Assembly (NCBI RefSeq): GCF_011378905.1
Contig: NZ_WTPY01000011.1
Location: 61,318-125,317 of the forward strand
Source of the DNA: Paraglaciecola sp. 20A4
GTDB taxonomy: Bacteria; Pseudomonadota; Gammaproteobacteria; Enterobacterales; Alteromonadaceae
Length of the DNA: 64,000 bases
Direction of reading: 5' to 3'
Shown: piece after piece, positions 58,952 to 64,000 of the stretch
Layout of the letters: each line of letters begins with the position of its first letter
Position numbering within the stretch: position 1 is the first letter of the stretch
Made by a program: the position numbers and the translations under genes
The notes under the pieces: model-generated
What the model saw: the letters and a program-made list of their open reading frames with translations, nothing else
The model's database searches: none
Told to the model about the DNA's origin: nothing

Positions 58952-59015
58952 CAGTTGGTCGCTATATAGCAGGGCTGGTAAGCAATTTAATTCAAACTAA
59001 ATAAGAATACCTTTC

Positions 59016-59038
59016 AGGGTGCTTTATAAAAGCGCCCT
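59016..59038. terminator. Terminator-like hairpin after cysK
   Basis: AGGGTGCTTT / AAAGCGCCCT (one G-T pair) with loop ATA. The following sequence is not a T run, so the strength is uncertain. Confidence 0.5.
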
Positions 59039-59061
59039 ATTATCATTGATATATTAGGATT

Positions 59062-59370
59062 TTATTTCGGCAGATGACCGTTGTACACATGTTTGAACGG
59101 CTCTCGCTTAACAGCACCGGCTTGATAACCATCGAACGTGATATCGTCAACATGACGAAGCTTACGCCATGGCCTGTCGCTTAAAACCAACATCAATAAA
59201 ATGCCTGCAGCGAGCGCGCCCGCTATTTTAAATAACAAAACAACGACCATAAAAAATAACGAAAGAGTCGTTTCAGCGGATAAGTATAACAAAGGGGAAA
59301 AAACAACAAGGGTAAACGCGATAACGGCAACTACCAATAGTAGTGAAATAAGTGTTTTATTATTAGACAT
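59062..59370 (-). CDS. Small membrane protein of unknown function
   Basis: 102 residues from ATG 59370, which has AAGGA 7 bases upstream; a longer frame to 59469 includes this site. Two membrane helices (about 6-27 and 35-60: LISLLLVVAVIAFTLVV and FFMVVVLLFKIAGALAAGILL) and a charged C-terminus (DRPWRKLRHVDDI). No family is recognised. Confidence 0.65.
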   Translation of the reverse strand: MSNNKTLISLLLVVAVIAFTLVVFSPLLYLSAETTLSLFFMVVVLLFKIAGALAAGILLMLVLSDRPWRKLRHVDDITFDGYQAGAVKREPFKHVYNGHLPK

Positions 59371-59559
59371 TACAAGTTCCTTTAAAAAATTCCATTTCTG
59401 ACCTGCCTTTACTGCGCACTTACATGTGCAAGACTGTTTCAATATAGCCATCAAATCTGTTCCCATCAAACTGATTTTAAGCCAATTTTAATGTTTATTT
59501 AAGTCGATATAATTTGACGGTAAATAAAGCTCTCAAGAGACTTAAGCCCAGAAAGCGAG

Positions 59560-59946
59560 TTAGTTAAACTCGAAATACAGAATAGACAAACTCACTAAGG
59601 CCACTAATAACAATATAAAACCACTCACACCAAAATTGTCACTCTTACGACGCGTGCGCTTGCGCTTTAATATTAAAACCGCCAAGCTCAAGCCAACACA
59701 GGCAAACAATAAGCCTACTAAATAGGTACTCAAGGATGACGACCATTGTTCACGCACCGTAACGCCCCAAAATTCTTGGGCGCCAGTGATAAATTCAGGC
59801 CGGGCATAATGAAAGACAATTAAGGCAGCAACAAACACCACCCACCCGAAAACATTGAATCCAACCATGATTTGAAATAATTTATCGTTCTCTATACGCG
59901 TTTTACGGCGGTTTTTGCCCTGCCAATCTTGTTTATTGCGTTCCAT
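59560..59946 (-). CDS. Membrane protein of unknown function, three helices
   Basis: 128 residues from ATG 59946 (MERNKQDWQGKNRRK). A basic N-terminus is followed by three membrane helices (about 31-50, 72-94, 108-126), with the positive stretch KRKRTRRKSDN between the second and third. No family is recognised. It is upstream of asnS in the opposite orientation. Confidence 0.65.
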   Translation of the reverse strand: MERNKQDWQGKNRRKTRIENDKLFQIMVGFNVFGWVVFVAALIVFHYARPEFITGAQEFWGVTVREQWSSSLSTYLVGLLFACVGLSLAVLILKRKRTRRKSDNFGVSGFILLLVALVSLSILYFEFN

Positions 59947-60204
59947 TGTCTGCTTGCTTCCGATTTTTCTTGAGTCTAAGCGCCACCTGAGTAAGATTAC
60001 ACACCTTGTGAAATTAGCCAAGAAACGGACGCATAATTTTGGCCATATCAGCGTATTTTTCACACAAATTGTCTTGTTATTGATAAACAGCTTGCTGATT
60101 TATGTAATTTAGCAGCGTTATCATGGCACTTCCCCTTAAAAAAATGACATAATTTGGTTTAGTCCGAATTTTAATAAATACCCAAAGTGGTTTGGAGATA
60201 GAAC

Positions 60205-61602
60205 ATGGCGCAAGCCCCAGTGGCAGATATTTTTGCCGGTAAATATTCAGTTGGTCAGCAAGTCACAGTAAAAGGGTGGGTACGTACCCGTCGTGACTCA
60301 AAAGCTGGTTTGTCCTTCATTGCTTTGCATGATGGTAGTTGCTTTGATCCAATTCAGGTCATTGCTCTGAATACCCTGAATAATTATGCCGACATTCAAC
60401 GGTTAACCACTAGTTGCTCCATTATTGCCACAGGTGTACTCAAAGAATCGCAAGGCCAAGGGCAATCTCTTGAAATTGAAGCCAGTGATGTTGAAGTTGT
60501 TGGTTGGGTTGAGAACCCAGACACCTACCCTATGGCTCCTAAACGTCATAGTTTAGAGTATTTACGTGAGCATGCTCACCTGCGTCCGAGAACCAACGTA
60601 ATTGGGGCGGTCACGCGCGTACGTAACTGCTTGTCGCAGGCTATACATCGTTTCTTCCATGAAAATGGATATTGCTGGGTTAGCACACCAATTCTAACCG
60701 CCAGTGATACCGAAGGTGCAGGTGAAATGTTCAGAGTGACCACTTTGGATATGATGAATACGCCGACAACAGAACAAGGCCAGGTCGATTACAGCCAAGA
60801 CTTTTTCGGTAAAGAAACCTTTTTAACGGTATCAGGTCAGTTGAACGGTGAAACGTATGCCACCGCAATGTCGAAAATCTATACGTTTGGCCCGACCTTC
60901 CGTGCCGAAAATTCAAATACGAGTCGCCATCTTGCAGAGTTTTGGATGATAGAGCCTGAAGTCGCGTTTGCTGATTTAAGTGATATTGCTCAGTTGTCAG
61001 AAGACTTACTTAAGTACGTCTTCAAAGCGGTGTTAGCTGAACGTGGGGATGATATGGCCTTCTTTGCCCAGCGCATCAATAAAGAAGCCATCAGTCGTCT
61101 TGAAAAAGTAATTGAGCAAGACTTCGTGCGGATGGACTACACAGACGCCATAGAAATATTACAAAATTGCGGCAAGAAGTTTGAGTTCCCAGTGTCTTGG
61201 GGCGTTGACTTATCATCTGAGCACGAGCGTTATCTAGCTGAGGAGCATGTGGGTGCGCCTATCATCATGCAAAATTATCCGAAAGACATCAAAGCCTTCT
61301 ATATGCGCATTAATGACGACAACAAAACCGTTGCCGCTATGGACGTGCTGGCGCCAGGCATAGGGGAAATCATTGGAGGATCTCAGCGTGAAGAGCGCCT
61401 AGATGTATTTGACCGCCGCCTAGAAGAAATGGGCTTAAATAAAGAAGACTACAGTTGGTACCGTGATTTACGACGCTATGGCAGCGTACCGCACTCAGGT
61501 TTCGGTTTGGGGTTTGAGAGACTGGTCGCATATGTGACTGGTATGCAAAACGTACGAGACGTTATTGCCTTCCCACGTACACCAGGTAATGCAAATTATT
61601 AA
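60205..61602 (+). CDS. asnS: Asparaginyl-tRNA synthetase
   Basis: 465 residues. N-terminal OB-fold anticodon-binding domain (about 1-105, [23 protein letters not shown]) and class II catalytic core: motif 2 in [22 protein letters not shown], motif 3 in [10 protein letters not shown]. It charges tRNA-Asn. GGAG precedes the ATG. It is monocistronic with a strong terminator. Confidence 0.98.
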   Translation: MAQAPVADIFAGKYSVGQQVTVKGWVRTRRDSKAGLSFIALHDGSCFDPIQVIALNTLNNYADIQRLTTSCSIIATGVLKESQGQGQSLEIEASDVEVVGWVENPDTYPMAPKRHSLEYLREHAHLRPRTNVIGAVTRVRNCLSQAIHRFFHENGYCWVSTPILTASDTEGAGEMFRVTTLDMMNTPTTEQGQVDYSQDFFGKETFLTVSGQLNGETYATAMSKIYTFGPTFRAENSNTSRHLAEFWMIEPEVAFADLSDIAQLSEDLLKYVFKAVLAERGDDMAFFAQRINKEAISRLEKVIEQDFVRMDYTDAIEILQNCGKKFEFPVSWGVDLSSEHERYLAEEHVGAPIIMQNYPKDIKAFYMRINDDNKTVAAMDVLAPGIGEIIGGSQREERLDVFDRRLEEMGLNKEDYSWYRDLRRYGSVPHSGFGLGFERLVAYVTGMQNVRDVIAFPRTPGNANY

Positions 61603-61620
61603 TATGAATAATGGGTAAAA

Positions 61621-61646
61621 AAGCCACCGGATGGTGGCTTTTTTTT
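61621..61646 (+). terminator. Intrinsic terminator of asnS
   Basis: AAGCCACC / GGTGGCTT with loop GGAT, followed by a run of T, 18 bp after the stop. Confidence 0.92.
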
Positions 61647-61841
61647 GACTATACATTGGTGCATAAAAGCTTATATTCCATGCTATGCACTTGAATTAAA
61701 AAACTTTATTACAATTTTTTACATTCCAATTGTTGCACCTTTCTATCATTTAAATGAATGTTCTGTATAATCAAACATTACCTAAAATGATGGGATATTT
61801 AGGCTACTCTAGGCCTAATCAAAGCGTAAAGTGAAACCACT

Positions 61842-62759
61842 ATGAACTTAAATAGAATTGATCTTAATCTTTTTGCCGTTTTTGACGCCATTTACACCGC
61901 GGGCAGTTTAACCAAAGCAGCGGACGTATTATGTATTACTCAACCGGCAGTCAGTAACTCACTTGCCCGCTTACGAGAAATGTTAAACGATCCGTTATTC
62001 GTGCGCACAGGGCACAGTATGACCCCCACGCCAGCGGCGCAAAACATTATCGGACCAGCACGTGAAGCACTAGGGTTATTACGCAAAAGCGTTCAAGAAA
62101 GTCATACCTTTGACCCTACCACAGCAGAAATTAGTTATAACTTCGCAGCGCGAGATCTGTTGGAAGCCAGCATTATGCCTAGATTGGCAGCAAAGCTTCA
62201 AAGTGTTGCGCCAAATATCACCTTAACAAACTACGACTTATCCCGTAGCAATATAGTGTCAGCAATGGCCAGCGGCAGCTTAGATTTTTACGCTGACGCA
62301 TCGTCTGCTTTTGTGGACCCACATCTATGTAAACAAAAAATTGCTGAAGATAGATTTGTCGTCATTGCCCGTCGCAACCACCCTGCACTGAGCCAAGGTC
62401 TAAATTTAGACACCTTTTTGCAACTTGGGCACATTAACATCTCGCAGCGACGCACTGGCGCAGGTCCTATTGATATAGCGTTAAATAAATTGAATTTGAA
62501 ACGTCGCGTTGTTATGCGCGGTCAACACTTTCTCACCGTCCCGTCGATTATCGTTAAGACCGATTTGATCGCTTGTATGCCTTATCATCTGGCCAAACAC
62601 TATGAATGTTCAATATACGAGATGCCGTTTGAGTTGGCGCCAGTAGAATACTTTCTATATTGGCATTTAAGTGCAGATAACGATCACGCTAACATCTGGC
62701 TCAGAGAGCAAATAGCAGATGTGGTCACCACCTTTCACCCAAGTACCACTAAAGACTAG
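61842..62759 (+). CDS. LysR-family transcriptional regulator
   Basis: 305 residues. N-terminal winged HTH (LNLFAVFDAIYTAGSLTKAADVLCITQPAVSNSLARLRE, about 8-46) and a C-terminal periplasmic-binding-like effector domain (about 95-300). The sequence falls in the NodD/LeuO-like branch (LRxxLNDPLFVRTGHSMTPT). No divergent target gene adjoins it, so its regulon is unknown. A TATAAT -10-like box lies at 61766-61771, about 70 bp before the start. Confidence 0.9.
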   Translation: MNLNRIDLNLFAVFDAIYTAGSLTKAADVLCITQPAVSNSLARLREMLNDPLFVRTGHSMTPTPAAQNIIGPAREALGLLRKSVQESHTFDPTTAEISYNFAARDLLEASIMPRLAAKLQSVAPNITLTNYDLSRSNIVSAMASGSLDFYADASSAFVDPHLCKQKIAEDRFVVIARRNHPALSQGLNLDTFLQLGHINISQRRTGAGPIDIALNKLNLKRRVVMRGQHFLTVPSIIVKTDLIACMPYHLAKHYECSIYEMPFELAPVEYFLYWHLSADNDHANIWLREQIADVVTTFHPSTTKD

Positions 62760-62774
62760 TCACAAAACTGAAGT

Positions 62775-62810
62775 CCCCCTATGCAATGCATTAGAAGGTT
62801 GCATAGGGGC
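62775..62810. terminator. Stem-loop after the LysR gene
   Basis: CCCCTATGCAA / TTGCATAGGGG with a 12-nt loop, 16 bp after the stop. It has no T tract, so it may be a weak terminator or mRNA-stabilising hairpin. Confidence 0.55.
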
Positions 62811-62863
62811 TTATAAATATTTGATACAATAAAAGCCAAAAAAAATAGCCCTATTCGCTTAAT

Positions 62864-63112
62864 CTATACTTCTTCACCACCGTAATGCCCAGCTAAATCG
62901 TCTAACTCTGAGCAGGTATAGTCAAACCCCTTTCCATCGAAAAAGTATCGCACACTCACGGTATCTGAACCTTTAGCCAATTTAGCTTTAACAGCAACAT
63001 TGCCAGATGACGATGTCCAATGGGTAAGTTCGTTTAAGAAACGATTCGCCAACTGACCACTGCTAAATTGAAACTGTAATTCGCTTATCAACGCTATTCT
63101 CTCTGTTATCAA
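62864..63112 (-). CDS. Small conserved-looking protein of unknown function
   Basis: 82 residues. There is no ATG; TTG at 63112 or 63091 would be the start. The translation looks like a real soluble protein (amphipathic helix SGQLANRFLNELTHW, then beta-type VKAKLAKGSDTVSVRYFF, and an acidic C-terminus SELDDLAGHYGGEEV). No family is recognised. It faces the LysR gene convergently. Confidence 0.5.
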   Translation of the reverse strand: MITERIALISELQFQFSSGQLANRFLNELTHWTSSSGNVAVKAKLAKGSDTVSVRYFFDGKGFDYTCSELDDLAGHYGGEEV

Positions 63113-63562
<450 letters not shown>

Positions 63563-63877
63563 TTAGCAATTCAATTTCGATGACATTTTTACTATACTTC
63601 CGTGAGCTTGATCTGAACCTAGTTTTTTCTTCTTAGAAAAAGCTCGATTTGGATCCATGCCATCACGAATGAGCTGGGTAATATACCCATAAGTAAACTC
63701 AGGGCGAATAATTTCATAAGCTGCAGTTATTGATGGATAAAAAGTACCATCAACCGTAATAGGAATTGCAATACTAAAAGTGTCTATTCCACCAATACCA
63801 GAAATAGAAGGGATAATTACAACCGCCTCATCCGCTAGGGCGAGATCGTGAATGTTTTTTGACCAGTTGAAAAAAAT
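63563..63877 (-). pseudogene. C-terminal fragment of an unrecognised gene
   Basis: About 104 codons open on the minus strand with protein-like composition (DEAVVIIPSISGIGGIDTFSIAIPITVDG, FYPSITAAYEIIRPEF, LIRDGMDPNRAFSKKKK), ending at TAA 63563-63565. There is no start codon; upstream the frame closes at a stop (63878-63880) right where the putative insertion sequence begins. It looks like the 3' part of a gene cut by that element. The family is not recognised. Confidence 0.55.
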
Positions 63878-64000
63878 TCAACGAGTTATTTGACGAGCTA
63901 GGTCTGTCGTGATCTTATACTCTCTTTTAGGGAGTAAAGCATGTATATCGAAGCCTTCACAGCCCACTTTGGCCAATTATCCGACACCCGTCAATCCGCC
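63878..64000 (+). mobile_element. Left end of a probable insertion sequence (ISAs1-type)
   Basis: Sequence from about 63878 to the window edge contains a transposase-like start. A short palindrome GTTGAA / TTCAAC with a 5-nt AT spacer lies at about 63867-63881, on the border with the interrupted gene. The exact terminal repeat and target duplication cannot be set without the other end. Confidence 0.45.
63941..64000 (+). CDS. Transposase, first 20 codons (ISAs1 family likely)
   Basis: ATG with GGAG 7 bases upstream. The 20 visible residues (MYIEAFTAHF, then GQLSDTRQSA) resemble the start of ISAs1-family DDE transposases, which have a helix followed by D-x-R-Q just before the conserved K-V-x-Y/H region. 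The gene runs off the window. Confidence 0.5.
   Translation, partial: MYIEAFTAHFGQLSDTRQSA

Noticed and set aside
61733..61771. Promoter with TTGCAC as -35 and TATAAT as -10 before the LysR gene
   Set aside because: The spacer would be 27 bp, far from the optimum of about 17; only the -10-like box is mentioned with the gene.

Overview
The window looks like the chromosome of a marine gammaproteobacterium of the order Alteromonadales, most likely an Alteromonadaceae member of the Glaciecola/Paraglaciecola type. The reasons are the moderate-to-low GC, the familiar gammaproteobacterial housekeeping genes (dcd, apbC/mrp, metG, gloB, mltD, cysS, ppiB, lpxH, asnS), a TonB receptor, PEP-CTERM sorting, GGDEF/EAL signalling, and tandem secreted alkaline phosphatases. 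The genus is inferred from gene content, not measured.

Layout. 1-3.2 kb: a cut-off M14 carboxypeptidase, a ribbon-helix-helix protein, an HD hydrolase, a small Excalibur protein and a periplasmic solute-binding protein. 3.4-7.8 kb: a decaying alpha-glucan operon with an intact GH31 glucosidase, an esterase-fold lipoprotein whose nucleophile serine is alanine, and an alpha-amylase reduced to its N-terminus plus a frameshifted C-terminal scrap. 8-13.6 kb: a DUF1801 protein, a diguanylate cyclase, a 1-kb gene-poor stretch and a 999-residue kinesin-light-chain-like TPR protein with 22 copies of a 42-residue repeat. 13.7-21.3 kb: a TonB receptor, a cardiolipin synthase with an EEP-family partner (an arrangement like E. 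coli clsB-ybhP), a small membrane protein and a GDSL esterase with a PEP-CTERM tail.

21.4-32 kb is a stress/energy block: a VIT1/CCC1 transporter, a P3A H+-ATPase, an alpha-glucan phosphorylase, an acetoin-reductase-like SDR, a CPA2 antiporter with an NAD-binding domain and a tandem universal stress protein. An FNR-like site lies in the divergent SDR/antiporter gap. 32.4-38 kb: a GGDEF-EAL protein, tRNA-Pro(GGG) with a clear promoter, a YHS protein divergent from an AraC regulator, and dcd. 38-49 kb is mostly housekeeping, interrupted by a stranded C-terminal piece of leuD that still has its terminator.

49-54 kb is a probable phosphate-starvation locus: a Pho-box-like site, a secreted alkaline phosphatase, a lipoprotein paralogue with an EF-hand-like N-terminal module, and an unrecognised secreted protein. 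53.7-59 kb groups gamma-glutamyltransferase, an NhaC-type antiporter, an Lrp-family regulator and a divergent cysteine synthase, suggesting cysteine/glutathione metabolism. The right end holds two small membrane proteins, asnS, a LysR regulator, a small unknown protein, a gene fragment without a start, and the first 20 codons of what looks like an ISAs1-type transposase.

I found no CRISPR array, prophage or recognisable defence system. The most unusual points are the pseudo-active-site esterase beside the deleted amylase, the higher-order TPR array, the tandem phosphatases with different anchoring, and the H+-ATPase/antiporter/phosphorylase block.
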